A DNA stretch of 64,000 nucleotides from Serripes groenlandicus (lineage: Eukaryota; Mollusca; Bivalvia; Cardiida; Cardiidae), in assembly GCA_031761405.1 (NCBI GenBank), contig JASEVX010000035.1:1044936-1108935 (forward strand). The letters are read 5' to 3'. Both the position numbers and the translations under genes were made by a program. The notes below the pieces were generated by a model. The model worked only from the letters and a program-made list of their open reading frames with translations, was not told the origin of the DNA and searched no databases. Shown here piece after piece: positions 43,648 through 56,900 of this stretch. Every line of letters begins with the position of its first letter. Positions within the stretch are counted from its first letter, which is position 1.

Positions 43648-44289
43648 TTTTTATAAATAAAAATATATTATAATTATCTTTTTCATTTTTGTGTTATAAC
43701 TTGCTTATATCAGTGGTGCAATTGCCATTTGACACCGCTGCAAGAAACTCCTTCAAAATGCTGAGATTTTAAATGATTTCAAAAGCACTGCATTAAAAAC
43801 TTTTTACTTATGCGTTGTGAAAAACTTTAAGAAATTGATTAATTCGTTTCTATTATGTTTTACGTCACTTTTAACAATTTTTCAGTTATACTACGCTGAA
43901 GAAAATGCAGATAACAGGTTTTTTTAAATTTCTGTTTTTATATTAAGGTTGGACTCTCAATATATTTATCATTGTTAGGCAATTGTGATTTTTATAAGAC
44001 ATGTATGTGTGTTAATTTCATAAAAAAGACCGGCAAAAATCCATTATAAACCAGGAGGAGTGCTTAGCAAAAACTATCTAGATAGCAGATATGCATATGC
44101 ATGTCAAATTTTAGTATATCGATAGACCGCCATACAGAATGTACAGCATTTTACGTTCAAGTCCGTTATCATTCAATATATGGACATAACAAAGAGCTAT
44201 TGTATAATGTCCAGGTTAGACTTTTGGGATCGGTAAATCCATGTCCAAATGTAATCTGCAGTAAGCCCCTTGCTGTGAGCACTTTCAGG
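43648..44289. other. Gene-less stretch
   Basis: Nothing recognised; AT-rich. Confidence 0.35.
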
Positions 44290-46560
44290 GCTTTGATCTA
44301 GAGTTGTTTCCCCTAGACCATAAAATTAATTACATTTTTCAAAAGCCGTCTCCCTTAGACCATTGCAGGATAGGTTAGCTAAGACGCTTGTTTTTGTATT
44401 TTGTATTTTATGTAAAGCGTTTAAATGACCCGACTTCAGAAATGTAATGGTCTAGAGTAAATAACTCGTGCTTCTGGTAAATTTCATTTCCTAAAGTTGT
44501 TTCCATTAGACCATTAAATTAATCACAATTTTCAAAAGTTGTCTCCTTTAGACCATTGCAGGATAGCTTAGCTAAGACGCTTGTTTTTGCTCATTGAATT
44601 TGATGTAAGGCTCTTATATTTTATGGACTATGGGAAATAACTTGTGTTTCATATATATATTTCATTTTCTAAAGTTGTTTCCCTTAGACCTTAAAATAAA
44701 TTAACTATATCAGGGCAGCTGAGCTAAGACGGCGTTTAGATTTGAAAGGTCTAGGGGGAATACTCGTGCTTCAGATATATTTCATTTTCTAGTTGTTTCA
44801 CTTAGCCCATAAAATTGATATCATTTTTCAAAAGATGTCTCTTTTAGACCTTCCTAAGACGGTCGTTTCTTGTAGTCTAATCATGTTATGGTCTAGGGGA
44901 AATAACTCTGATATATTTCATTTTCTAGAGTTGTTTCCCCTAGATCATAAAATTAATTACATTTTCTTGTAGTTTAATCATTTTATGGTCTAGGGGAAAT
45001 AACTCTGATATATTTCATTTTCTAGAGTTGTTTCCCCTAGATCATAAAATTAATTACATTTTCAAAAGTGGTCTCCCTTAGACCATCGGTTGTTTTTGTA
45101 TTATAATGATTTCATGGTCTAGGGGAAAGAACTCGTGCTTCTGAAATATTTTATTTTCTAGAGTTGTTTCCCTTAGACTATAAAATGAATTACATTTTTT
45201 AAAAGTTTCTCCCTTAGACCAATGCAGGATAGGCTAGCTAAAACGATTGTTTTGGGCCTTTGTATTTTATGTAAAGCGCTTATATGATCCGACTTCAGAG
45301 ACGTAATGGTCTAGGGGAAATAACACGTGATCTATTTCATTTTCTAAAGTTGTTTCTTTTAGACCAATGCAGACTTAGGCAGTTGTTTTTGTATTTTAAT
45401 GATTTTATGGTCTAGGGGAAATAACTCGTGCTTCAGATATATTTCATTTTCAAAAGATGTCTCTATTAGACCATTGCATAATAGCATTCCTAAGACGGTC
45501 GTTTCTTGTAGTTTAATCATTTTATGGTCTAGGGGAAATAACTCTGATATATTTCATTTTCTAGAGTTGTTTCCCCTAGATCATAAAAATAATTACATTT
45601 TCAAAAGTGGTCTCCCTTAGACCATCGGTCGTTTTTGTATTCTAATGATTTTATGGTCTAGGGGAAATAACTCGTGCTTTCGAAATATTTTATTTTCTAG
45701 AGTTGTTTCCCTTAGACCATAAAATGAATTACATTTTTAAAAAGTTTCTCCCTTAGGCCATTACAGGATAGGCTAGCTAAGACGCTTGTTTTTTGCCTTT
45801 GTATTTTATGTAAAGCGCTTATATGATCCGACTTCAGAAACGTAATGGTCTAGGGGAAATAACACGTGATCAATTTCATTTTCTAAAGTTGTTTCCCTTA
45901 GACCAATGCAGTCGTTTTTGTATTTTAATGATTTTATGGTCTAGGGGAAATAACTCGTGCTTCAGATATATTTCATTTTCTATAGTTGTTTCACTTAGAC
46001 CATAACATTGATATCATTTTTCAAAAGATGTCTCCCTTAGACAATTGCATAATAGCATTCCTAAGACGGTCGTTCTTGTAGTTTAATCATGTTATGGTCT
46101 AGGGCTAAGAAGCTTGTTTTTGCTTTTTGTATTTGATGTAAGGCTCTTATAATTTATTGTATAGGGGAAATAACTTGTGTTTCTTATATATATTTCATTT
46201 TCTAAAGTTGTTTCCCTTAGATCATAAAACAAAAAAACATTTATCAACAATTGTCTCCCTTTCATTTTCTATTATTGTTTCCCTTATACCATAAAATTGA
46301 TATCATTTTCCAAAAGTTGTCTCCCTTAGACCTTTGCATATTAAGACGGTCGTTTTTGTTTTTTAATGATTCTATGGTCTAGGATAACCTTCATAAGACG
46401 GTCGTTCTCGTATTTTAATGATTATATGGTCTAGGGGAAATAACTCGTGCGTCCAATATATTTTATTTTCTAGAGTTGTTTCCCCTAGACCACAAAATAA
46501 ATTATTTTTTCAAAAGTTGTCCCCCTTAGGCCATTGCAGGATAGGTAAGCTATCTCTGTC
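44290..46560. repeat. Inverted-repeat satellite (TTTCCCTTAGACCA family)
   Basis: Short modules GTTGTTTCCCCTAGACCATA and their inverse TATGGTCTAGGGGAAATAAC alternate about ten times, joined by CATTTTCAAAAGTTGTCTCC and GCTAGCTAAGACGCTTG. Larger units of about 430 bp also repeat (compare 44985-45420 with 45520-45950). The single strand could form many hairpins. Confidence 0.85.
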
Positions 46561-46639
46561 TCTCCCTCTGACATTATAGGTCTTTTTAGTTTTCCATATA
46601 TTATATATGTCAAATACAATGCTCGAATGATTTGACAGT

Positions 46640-46745
46640 AACATGTGAAGCCCTATGCAGCAGACAACGTTTGTAAACATCGTGAACAACGGAGAAATGA
46701 CTAAAAGATAAGTGATTCCCCTTTTCCGCAATGTTTTTAACCTTG
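46640..46745 (+). mobile_element. PB1 MITE fragment
   Basis: GCAGCAGACAACGTTTGTAA, a lost hairpin, CCCCTTTTCCGCAATGTTTT. Confidence 0.45.
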
Positions 46746-46828
46746 TATAATATTCTTTTAAGATATTATCAAAGTAGACGACTAAAAACCAATAATTAGG
46801 AAACGATTGAAAATCCATATACTGTAGC

Positions 46829-46830
<2 letters not shown>

Positions 46831-46861
<31 letters not shown>

Positions 46862-46868
46862 CGGGGGG
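46831..46868. repeat. Poly-G tract
   Basis: About 31 G, then GCGGGGGG. Length is likely uncertain in the assembly; G-quadruplex potential is high. Confidence 0.9.
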
Positions 46869-47277
46869 TAAACGGGTCTTGACACAACCTAACCTTATGT
46901 TGTCTTAACTTGAGGTTCAAATGAAGATTTTAGAATATAAACATAAACAATACCAAATAAATTAACAAAACATGTCACAACATTGAGGGCGAAATACAGC
47001 GTCATGATTCACCAAGTCAGCTGGCCGCTCAACTCAATATGTTTATCTTGATATTACTGGAATGGACTCTTCCTAATGCAAAGCTGGGCAAGCACATTCT
47101 ACAACTTACGCATTGCAAGGGGATACCGACCGTTTGATTCTTAACCGACACGTTTGTTAAATCATACACAAAACCTAAGCTCCTATATTAGGTGATGTGA
47201 AGTTGGTGTCTAGTGTCTAGTATCTAGTATCGTTTATCATAAACGATACTGGCAAGATACAGAGATACAGACATAAC

Positions 47278-47279
<2 letters not shown>

Positions 47280-47313
<34 letters not shown>

Positions 47314-47334
47314 ACATACAGAGAAAGAGACAAA

Positions 47335-47427
<93 letters not shown>
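47280..47427. repeat. (GA)n microsatellite
   Basis: Two GA blocks separated by ACAACATACAGAGAAAGAG. Leu/Ser frames on the minus strand are artefacts. Confidence 0.95.
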
Positions 47428-47428
<1 letters not shown>

Positions 47429-47804
47429 GGACATGTAGACATACATACAGACAGACATGCACTAGCAAAATGCGTTGCTATTCCGTGTCGCCGCTATATT
47501 ACAAATGCTATGAGAAACATCATTTCTGAGTCGATGACATAAAGTGATATCATTGGGCGAGAAATTAGAAGACAAGCTGTAATCATTCAATTATAATAAT
47601 ATAAAATATTCAATAACAATTAAACGCGATTGGACTTCATTAAGACTTAATCTAAACAAGCAACATGATGAGCATGACGACTGTTAAACCCGGGAGACCT
47701 GAAACAAAGGAAAACACTGATAACAATGCATGTATATGGTAAATAATATGAAACAAGTCTGACATTTAGAGTCGCATGCATGGTCTCCGATTTGGTATGG
47801 TGTT

Positions 47805-47945
47805 TCACCCTTTCCCACTTGCAGACGCATTCAAACGCATTTGCAGCAGACGACTTTTGAAAACGTTGTGGCAAAAGGAGAAATTTCTCATGATGAGTAA
47901 TTTTCCCTTTTGCCACAATGTTTTAAACCATATTTAATGATTGAA
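47805..47945 (+). mobile_element. PB1 MITE, right end missing
   Basis: ACCCTTTCCCACTTGCAGAC, GCAGCAGACGACTTTTGAAA and hairpin TTTCTCATGATGAGTAA. Confidence 0.65.
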
Positions 47946-48059
47946 CTCTCATTTTTGGAGATATGTCACATTTTTGAAATTTGGTTTGTTTGTATCCGGT
48001 AAGGCCGCAATATACACATTTTTAGTAATACCATGACATTTTATGGGTAGGCTTCCACT

Positions 48060-48175
48060 GATCGGTTAATCTCATAAACCGAGCGGCAAAGAAGGTAAGC
48101 CATTACTATTATTTTTAAAGTTTTGTATATGACTCGGCCTGGATCGAACCCGTGACCTCCCGTATCCGAGGTTCT
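48060..48175 (-). mobile_element. SINE2 fragment
   Basis: Minus strand: AGCCATTACTATTATTTTTA and the head CTGGATCGAACCCGTGACC. Confidence 0.6.
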
Positions 48176-48732
48176 TCTATTTAGTTTAAATCATTGAAAT
48201 ATTGGTGTGAATCTAGCAGCACTACATACGTAGTTTGGTTAAAAAATGCTTTTTATGAGTTTATGAAAATTTGCTCAGTCGAACTCCAGTCGCACCGGTC
48301 ATGATGGTCACAAGAATGTTGAAAACGGCGTCAAACCTAATAAAACTCAAATCTCTCACTCTCTGTTTTCTCCATAAACATAAAGTATATAGTTTTAACG
48401 CATATGGTTAACTAGTTGTTGATTAATAGCTATTTATTGTAAACTCCTGATCTTCGGGATATGATGTTTCCTGTTAAACGAGAACTGTTTTCGTTTGAGG
48501 TACAGAACATATCTGGCTCTTGGAACAGGTTACAATATTATAATAATCTTGCAACGTTAAAACTGATCATATTCTTTTTAAAGAAAAAAGCGTAGTCTTA
48601 TGTGAGGTTGTTGTTTGGAATGTTCAGATTAGTTCGACTATGAACACAGGTAATAGTATTGGTATTTCGATTGATTGTTTGGTGTTTTAGGCCGCTTTCA
48701 ATTATTTCTAGTATTATATTAAAGTAAAATAT
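48176..48732. other. Mostly unrecognised
   Basis: ATGTTGAAAACGGCGTCAAAC at 48314 is a SINE tail fragment. Nothing else could be supported. Confidence 0.35.
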
Positions 48733-48870
48733 ATATGATTGATTGATTGATTGATTGGGGTTTAACGCCGTTTTTAACAATTTCCCAGTCATATCACGGC
48801 GGCCAGTTCACCTACTCATTCATTTCCTGGTTTTCTCACACTAGTACTCCACACAACAATCTTCCCAAGC
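48733..48870 (-). mobile_element. SINE1, 3' half only
   Basis: (TGAT)n, GGGGTTTAACGCCGTTTTTA, GGCGGCCAGTTCACCTACTC, CACAACAATCTTCCCAAGCA, then truncated. Confidence 0.8.
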
Positions 48871-49140
48871 AAAAAATATATATGAAGCGAAGGAGTCTTG
48901 TCACTGATGCATCGCTTACAATTATATAGGCCAACCAACCCGGTAGATTAAAAAGAGAAAAAAATGAAAACAAAATAAACTAGAATGGAGTGCTCTCCGG
49001 AGCACGTGTGTCACCTGCCCCGGGGCGTTGTCAGAAAATTTTAATTTTTGACAGAAAAGGGGCAATAACTCTGATATAAAAATATTTGGATTATCCCCCT
49101 TGTGTGAACCCATCACACACACTGATATAAACATTTGTCA

Positions 49141-49205
49141 GAAGTGACAAACAGACAGATGGACCGACAGACAGACAGACGGACCGACAGACAGACAGAC
49201 AGACA
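49141..49205. repeat. (GACA/GACG)n microsatellite
   Basis: Tetranucleotide tract next to a MITE, as in tandem-core elements of bivalves. Confidence 0.85.
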
Positions 49206-49220
49206 AGCATACTGCGACGA

Positions 49221-49558
49221 TGGTTCTCTCTTGTCTATACTCTCACGATGTAGCAACTGATGGGCTACACAACGCACACCGAGTGGTTTCTAAATTTGAA
49301 AAAACTGTGGGAGGAGATAGTTTTCGCAGGAAAAGCGGTTTTCGCCCGTTTCCATAACAACGGTAGTTTCTATAGCGACCAGACTACAAAAGGAACAACT
49401 AGAGCCTAGACCCTTCATCCCTACCAAATTTGGTCGAAATCCGTTGAATAGTTTTGGCGCTACGCTTGCCACAAACAAACAAACAAACAAACATTTTACA
49501 AACAAACAAACGGACAGAAACGAAGACCGACTTTAAGGGTCTCTAGAAGAGAGAACCA
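49221..49558. mobile_element. MITE with TGGTTCTCTCTT ends
   Basis: TGGTTCTCTCTT is inverted as AAGAGAGAACCA. The interior carries a conserved-looking ACCAAATTTGGTCGAAATCC segment and two (CAAA)n tracts. Confidence 0.65.
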
Positions 49559-49584
49559 ACAGACAGACAGACGCCGGACAAAAA

Positions 49585-49668
49585 AACAAGAGCACCGCGT
49601 ACGGCACAGACGCTCGACTGATAGGGAGAAAAAAAAATGAGCCAAACAAAAAACCTTAACCGGACGAC

Positions 49669-49699
<31 letters not shown>

Positions 49700-49757
49700 A
49701 CGACGACGCCAGGGTCATGACAATAGCTCTCGTTTTTTCAAAAGTCGAGCTAAAAAG
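49585..49757 (+). mobile_element. Short AACAAGAGC / GAGCTAAAAA element
   Basis: Begins AACAAGAGCACCGCGTACGG, has a (GCC/GAC)n tract, and ends TCGAGCTAAAAA; no tandem core. Near-copy at 52971-53130. Confidence 0.75.
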
Positions 49758-49805
49758 TTATCCCTAAGTGCCTACCATGCTACACAGGTGACATAAAAAG
49801 ATTAA

Positions 49806-50020
49806 CATTACGGTGTTTCCTGGGTAGGTTACCAGTACTATTATTTAATTCATCCCGACAACAGACAATCAGTCAAAATGCTAACCGCTCAACCCTGAGC
49901 GCCAAGTAGGGCAGCAATTACTATCATTTTTAGAGTATTTGGTATGACCCGGGAAGGGGATTTAACCCGCGAACTCCCGCACCGAGACTCAGGCTCTACC
50001 ACTTCACCAGCAAGGCGGCT
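49806..50020 (-). mobile_element. SINE2 copy
   Basis: Minus strand: TTACGGTGTTTCCTGGGTAG, body, and head with AACTCCCGCACCGAGACTC. Confidence 0.75.
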
Positions 50021-50302
50021 TATTGATGTTTTGTAAAGTCCAGCAAAGTGATCCATCAAACACTGGACTAAGATGAGGCAAATATTTTCAGGCTGATTAA
50101 CAGTAAAACACTTTCGCAAATGTTGATATAATTGCCTTTAGCTGGAAGTGTTTTGATTGCGGCCGTATAAAGGCAACTCTAATAGCAGGTTAAACAAATT
50201 TTAAATAAACAAAAATGTTACCTGTCGAAAATTGCGGTGTTTAACTATATATAATGTTATATGAGTACATATTGGATAGTTAATAGTTCATTATATTGGG
50301 TC

Positions 50303-50589
50303 GAGTCCCGGTAGCTCAGTCGGTAACGACGCGGGCTGTCAATCCAGGGGTTGTGAGTTCGAATCCCGACTCTGCCAACTTTCTTTCCGACGTTTGACAA
50401 AAGTCATTGCGACATGCGTCATTTGTCTTCCACCAATAGTCCATGTGGAAAAGCAGTCAGTTGCTTGGGAAGATTGTTGTGTAGAGTACTGGTGTGAGAA
50501 AACCAGGAAACACATGAGTAGGTGAACTGGCCGCCGTGATATGACTGAGAAATTGTTAAAAACGGCGTTAAACCCCAATCAATCAATCA
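50303..50589 (+). mobile_element. SINE1, full length
   Basis: Head GAGTCCCGGTAGCTCAGTCG, B box GGTTGTGAGTTCGAATCCC, tail AACGGCGTTAAACCCC and (AATC)n. Confidence 0.9.
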
Positions 50590-50599
50590 TTATATTGGC

Positions 50600-50795
50600 C
50601 GATTCCAGCTCGGCCAACATTCTTTACAACTTAAACAAATTCAATGCGACGCGCACCATTCGTCTTCCACCGACGAGCTATGTGTGTATGTGGAAAAGAA
50701 CCCAGTAGATCGGAAAGAATGTTGTTTTGAGTACTGCTGTAACAAACCAATATAATTTGCGGATAGGTGTACTGGTGGCCATTATATGACGTTAA
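50600..50795 (+). mobile_element. SINE1, old and diverged
   Basis: AGCTCGGCCAACATTCTTTA, CGTCTTCCACCGACGAGCTA, TGTGGAAAAGAACCCAGTAG; it ends ATGACGTTAAACAC. Confidence 0.6.
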
Positions 50796-50856
50796 ACACA
50801 ATTCAAACTCTTCATTTTTGGAGGAAATAAAGAATATATAATCAAGTTAATTATAC

Positions 50857-50986
50857 CATAAGTCCGAGTCGATCCGCCAAGAACAGCCTCCTTGATTATC
50901 AATCGTTGGCTTACAGTGGCCACTTCTGCATCATCGCCATCTTCTTCCGAGAGTGCACGCCTCCTTCTTCGGCCACTCCCACACGA
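50857..50986 (-). CDS. ZP gene exon 7 (last ZP cysteine and cleavage site)
   Basis: Acceptor CATTTGTATTACAG, donor TATG|GTATAA. It reads SCGSGRRRRRALSEEDGDDA, with the last ZP cysteine and the polybasic site, then VSQRLIIKEAVLGG, which resembles the external hydrophobic/propeptide segment after the cleavage site. One base is left over for an unseen next exon. Confidence 0.88.
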
Positions 50987-53900
50987 CTGTAATACAAATG
51001 AAAATGGGTTAACCATACTGGTGGTCAATGCTAACATTTTGTATTGTCCGTATGAATAAAAAGTTCAATTTACATAGCATTATAATAGTAGAATGGCCTG
51101 TTATGTGTTCATACGACCATTGAACTTGTACGTAAACTAAATTAAGGAGTTTGTATATACTTTTAAATATTTCCTAAATTACTTATTAAAATTCATTTAT
51201 ATCTTTGATGAAAAAAATTCACTTACAAAGCCACAGCCACCAGAGATGCAAATTTTGACAGTACACGTTAAAATAACTTCATCGGCGTTGAAGAACTTGA
51301 ACACATAGAAGTCCACGTACAAGTAGCGCACACTACCACTAGAGGGGTTAAACGTGTCGAAGTCCGACACCAGACGGGTCTCATCGGAACAGCTGAAACA
51401 GAAACAAACGAGTCATATCAGCTTAACAGGAAATGCTGTAACACCACCTATATACTATATATATATTTATTGCATACTTTCATATTGTCCCGTTTACTTT
51501 GCATTGAAGAAAGTGGTCATGATTTTTCGATCATGACCGCTGTCAAGGAGTGCTCATGACCGTAGATAAGGACGTGCGAAAATTCTGCATAATTAACATG
51601 CTAGGGACTACTTTTGTTATGTTAACAAACATAGCAGAACTAAATATCATTGTTAAACCTCACGGGACTTTGTAATATTAAATTCTCATATATTGATCAT
51701 GGACAATTTCTTACTGTCTCATGCTAAAAGTACGTTTTTGACATGAAAACAGTCTAAAACGCGCGTCTAAAATGTTGGTTATGCTCGTGCATGACGTCAT
51801 TTAAAATAATTACGTCACCGTTATAATTCAAACGGCATTTGCACAACAATTACTACTTATGTAAACAAACAGTTTGTTTCTAATTCGGAAGCAGGTTTAT
51901 CAATTCTAGATAATACAAAAAATCTCCGCAACGTAAAGCAAATAGTTTACAATATGAAAGTATGCAATAAAAAGGTTATTGACCCTGTACTGTGAAATCA
52001 TCGTTGGACCTCGTTCTTTGGCGAACGTAGCCTCGCAAGCTCGGCAACGTCAACCAAAGAACTCGGTCCAACGATGATTTCACAGTACAGGGTCAATCAC
52101 CTATAATATATATATATAATGAGTCTGTTCATGGGAAAATGTTGAAATTGTTTTTATGAATAGCGTATATCGAGGTCAGCATGTGCACCCATACAGTCTG
52201 ATCAAGATCTACTTTGTTAACATATTACGTTTGTAAGAAGGTTCCAACATCTTTGATAGATTATGATAAGACGAAAGCAGATATGCAGACTGATCTGAAC
52301 TGAACGTTCACTGTTCCGAAATGAAAACTTGTACCATTTTGTAATGTACTTGCTCATATATGGTGGCATCATGTTTCATCAACTTTGGTGAAATTAGGCG
52401 ATAAAAGAGTTCACATTTTTTAAAATATACTCCATTCACAAAAGTTAACAAAAACATCAAGGTGCTATAGCAATACCTTATATCTCCGGTTGAGAAATCT
52501 GTTACCCTTAAAAGTTAATAATATTGGCCGAACCCACTTTGGCCAATATTCTTTAGCTGAGCCCCGGTAGCTCAGTCGGTAGTGATGCGGGCTGTCAATA
52601 CAGGGGTTGTGAGTTCGAACCCAAGCTCGGCCAACATTCTTTCTTAACGTCGTTTGACAAACGTCGTTGTGACAAGCGTCGTTCGTCTTCCACCACTGGG
52701 CTAACATGGTCTTTGTGGAAAATCAGCCAGTTGCTTTGAAAGATTGTTGTGTGGATTACTGGTTTGAGAAAAAGCCTGGAAACACATAAGTAGGGGAACT
52801 GGCCGCCGTGATATGACTTAACGATTGTTGAAAATGGCGTTAAACCCCAACCAACAAACAATATGCACCCTACTGGCTATCACTCTTGAAGTTGTCGCGT
52901 CTTTAATTGCTCGCCAAAAAGTGTATATCTTATGTTGCAAATAGAAGTCATTGCATTGGCAATGCTCCACAACAACAGCACCGCGTACGGCACAGACGCT
53001 CGACTGATAGAAAACAGAAAAAAAGCTGAGCTGAACAAAAAACCTTAACCGGACGACCACGCCACCGCCGCCGACGACGATGCCAGGGTCATGACAATAG
53101 CTCTCGTTTTTTCAAAAGTCGAGCTAACAAGTGGTTTTAGTCAATCATTATGATCGCTAAAGTCATCACTCGGACAAGCTAAACATCAATATGGTCATGC
53201 TCAATGTTGAATACTGAAGGTCAAAACATCGAGTTATCTACCATCATTAGATATTCTTTACAATCTGAACTAACGGTGATCAACGCTTCTCTATCTGGCA
53301 TCTCCCGTGTTCATTTTGTACTATTTTATGGGCGACAATCTGCTATCCTTGCTTAACTGTTAATTTCGACACGAACTGAACAAGGCAGCCATCATTTGCT
53401 ACGAGCGTTTGCTACTACAGCGCGGTTTAGGTCTGGGTTTAACTCTTTGAGCGCCAAATGCAATATTGAGCTTTTTGCAAACAATACAGATTCAGGCGAG
53501 TCAGCTCGTAACGAGCTGTCTCACCTGAAATCTGCATTGTTTGGCTGTGAGTTATACACATATTCCAAAAATCCTATAACATGAAAATAGAGTCGTCCGA
53601 GTTTGAACATGGAAGAGTCTACTTTAATCAATTCGGCGCTGAAAGGGTTAATGAGATTGGAACATACCCGTTCGTGATGACCGTGTGGGTATCATTTCCG
53701 CCTGATGCAACGCATGATAAAGGCTTCACGGTTATGGTATAAACCTCTGAAAAGAAAAAAAAGGGTATTTTCAACTTTTCAGACAAATGTGCAGCACATA
53801 ACCTTGAAATATCTCGGTAAAATATTAACCCTTTCAACGCCGAATTGTTTAAAGTAGACTCTTCCATGTTCAAACTCGGACGAAACTATCATGTTATAGG

Positions 53901-56900
53901 ATTTTTGGAATATTTTTATATCGTTACGAGCTGACTTACCTGAATCAGTATTGTTTGCAAAAAGCTCAATATTGCCTTTGGCGCTGAAAGAGTTAAGGAC
54001 TTGAAAACATTATGCCAAACGGACAAACTTCTAAAATGTCTTCAAAAGTCATCTACTGCATATTTGTCAAAAGGCGTCTGAAAGTGTTAGTTTAATCTCG
54101 AAAGTGACGTCACATCGTCTATTTTCTTGATGATACTCCAGTCACATTGCCTTTTTATCGAAAATGTTGATGCTCCACTCACATTGTCTATTTATCGAAA
54201 ATGTTGATGCTCAACTCACATTGTCTATTTATCGAAAATGTTGATGCTCCATTCACTTGGTCTATTTATTGAACCTTTTAATGCTCCAGTCATATTGTCT
54301 ATTTATCGAAGATGTTAATGCTCCAGTCACATTGTCTATTTATCGAAATTGGTGATGCTCCAGTCACATTGCCTATTAATCAAAAGTGGTGACTATCTAT
54401 TCACATTGTCTATTTTTAACGAAAATAATGATGCTCTATTCCCATTAGCTATTTATCGAAAGTGGTTATGCTTTATTCACATTGTCTATTTAGTGAAAAT
54501 GGTTATGCTGTATTTACATTGTCTATTAATAGAAAATTCTAATGCTCCATTCATATATTCTATTCATCGAAAAATGTTGATGCTTTTATTCACATTGTAT
54601 ATTAATCGAAAAATGTTGAGGCTTTATTCACATTGTATATTAATCGAAAAATGTTGATGCTTTATTCACATTGTATATTAATCGAAAAATGTTGATGCTT
54701 TATTCACATTGTATATTAATCGAAAAATGTTGATGCTTTATTCACATTGTATATTAATCGAAAAATGTTGATGCTTTATTCACATTGTCTATTTATCGAA
54801 ATGGATGATTATCGAGTCACATTGTCTATTTTTTGGTAAGTGTTGATGATGCATTCACATTGTCATTTTATCGAAAATGTGGATGCTCCATTCACATTGT
54901 CTATTTATAGTTAGTGTTGATCCACCATTCATATTGTCTTTGTATCGAAAGTGGTGATGGTTCATCTACATTGTCTATTTATCGAAAGTGGTGATGCTCC
55001 ATTTTACATTGTCTATTTATCGAAAGCGTTGGTACTCTATTTACATTGTCTATTTATCGAAAGCGTTGGTACTCTATTTACATTGTCTATTTTCTGAAAA
55101 TGTTGATGCTTCGTTCACATTGTCTATTTATCGTAAGTGTTGATGCCCCGTCCACATTGTCTATTTATCAATAAGTGTTGATGCTCCATTCATTTTGTCT
55201 ATTTATCGAAAGTGTTGATGCTCCAGTCTCATTGTCTGATAATCGAAATTGGTGATTGTCCAGTCACATTGTCTATTTATCGAAAGTGTTGATGCTCTAT
55301 TTACATTGTCTATTTCTATTTATGGAAAGTGTCGATGCTCCAGTCACATTTTTTATATATCGAAAGTTTTGATGCTCCATTTACATTGTCTATTTCTATT
55401 TATGGAAAGTGTCGATGCTCCAGTCACATTTTTTATATATCGAAAGTTTTGATGCTCCATTTACATTGTCTATTTCTATTTATGGAAAGTGTCGATGCTC
55501 CAGTCACATTTTTTATATATCGAAAGTTTTGATGCTCCATTTACATTGTCTATTTCTATTTATGGAAAGTGTCGATGCTCCAGTCACATTTTTTATATAT
55601 CGAAAGTTTTGATGCTCCATTTACATTGTCTATTTCTATTTATGGAAAGTGTCGATGCTCCAGTCACATTTTTTATATATCGAAAGTTTTGATGCTCCAT
55701 TTACATTGTCTATTTCTATTTATGGAAAGTGTCGATGCTCCAGTCACATTTTTTATATATCGAAAGTTTTGATGCTCCATTTACATTGTCTATTTCTATT
55801 TATGGAAAGTGTCGATGCTCCAGTCACATTTTTTATATATCGAAAGTTTTGATGCTCCATTTACATTGTCTATTTCTATTTATGGAAAGTGTCGATGCTC
55901 CAGTCACATTTTTTATATATCGAAAGTTTTGATGCTCCATTTACATTGTCTATTTCTATTTATGGAAAGTGTCGATGCTCCAGTCACATTTTTTATATAT
56001 CGAAAGTTTTGATGCTCCATTTACATTGTCTATTTCTATTTATGGAAAGTGTCGATGCTCCAGTCACATTTTTTATATATCGAAAGTTTTGATGCTCCAT
56101 TTACATTGTCTATTTCTATTTATGGAAAGTGTCGATGCTCCAGTCACATTTTTTATATATCGAAAGTTTTGATGCTCCATTTACATTGTCTATTTATCGA
56201 AAGGTTGATGCTCTATTTACATTGTCTATTTATCGAAAGTGGTAATGATCCAATCAGATGTTTCTCCTGCAGTCTCTTATTACTTCTTGATTAAGCCCCA
56301 TGTTGTGGGTACTCGAGATCATTGTTTAGGCGAGATGATGCTCTTGGGAACCACTCTTGAGAACCACACAAGAGATGGTTTAAAGGTCAACTGTCGATTT
56401 TATAACATAAAACAATTATATCTCTGTTTACATTTCATTTGAGATAACTGGCCACAAGTCAACTTCAGGGCTCAAAATGAAAAAGAAATATAATTACTTG
56501 GCACCCCGATATCAAAATATAGTATATCTCCGACAGTTGCTGTAGTTACTGTTTTTTCATCTGGGTTTACAAAGCGACAAGTTAGATCATGTTCAGGGGT
56601 AAATGATTCTACCGTGTGGTTAACGCTGAAAAACGAAAAGTAAAAATATGATAATTTACACATGGTCTCAAATACGATCATATTGTTGTGCTGCTCTTTC
56701 TGTGTTAAAGAATGTCACGTAATTACACGAAATGATCAACAAAGTATAACTAGAAAGGTTGTTTTTATGAAAAAACATATGTCTCCCCATTGCAGTTTGT
56801 CAATGACTATTAAAATATTGAACAAGGGGAGATAACTTTGCAACGAAGTAGCCCAGAGTTATAATTCTTGCAAGGTGCACAACTTCACATTGCCATCTAT

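Noticed and set aside
47224..47468. Leu/Ser-rich minus-strand frames
   Set aside because: All three frames of a (GA)n tract are open; simple repeat, not a protein.
55249..56294. Repeated 67-codon frames every 80 bp
   Set aside because: They are copies of the same artefact in an 80-bp tandem array inside a ZP intron; no start context or coding signal is visible.
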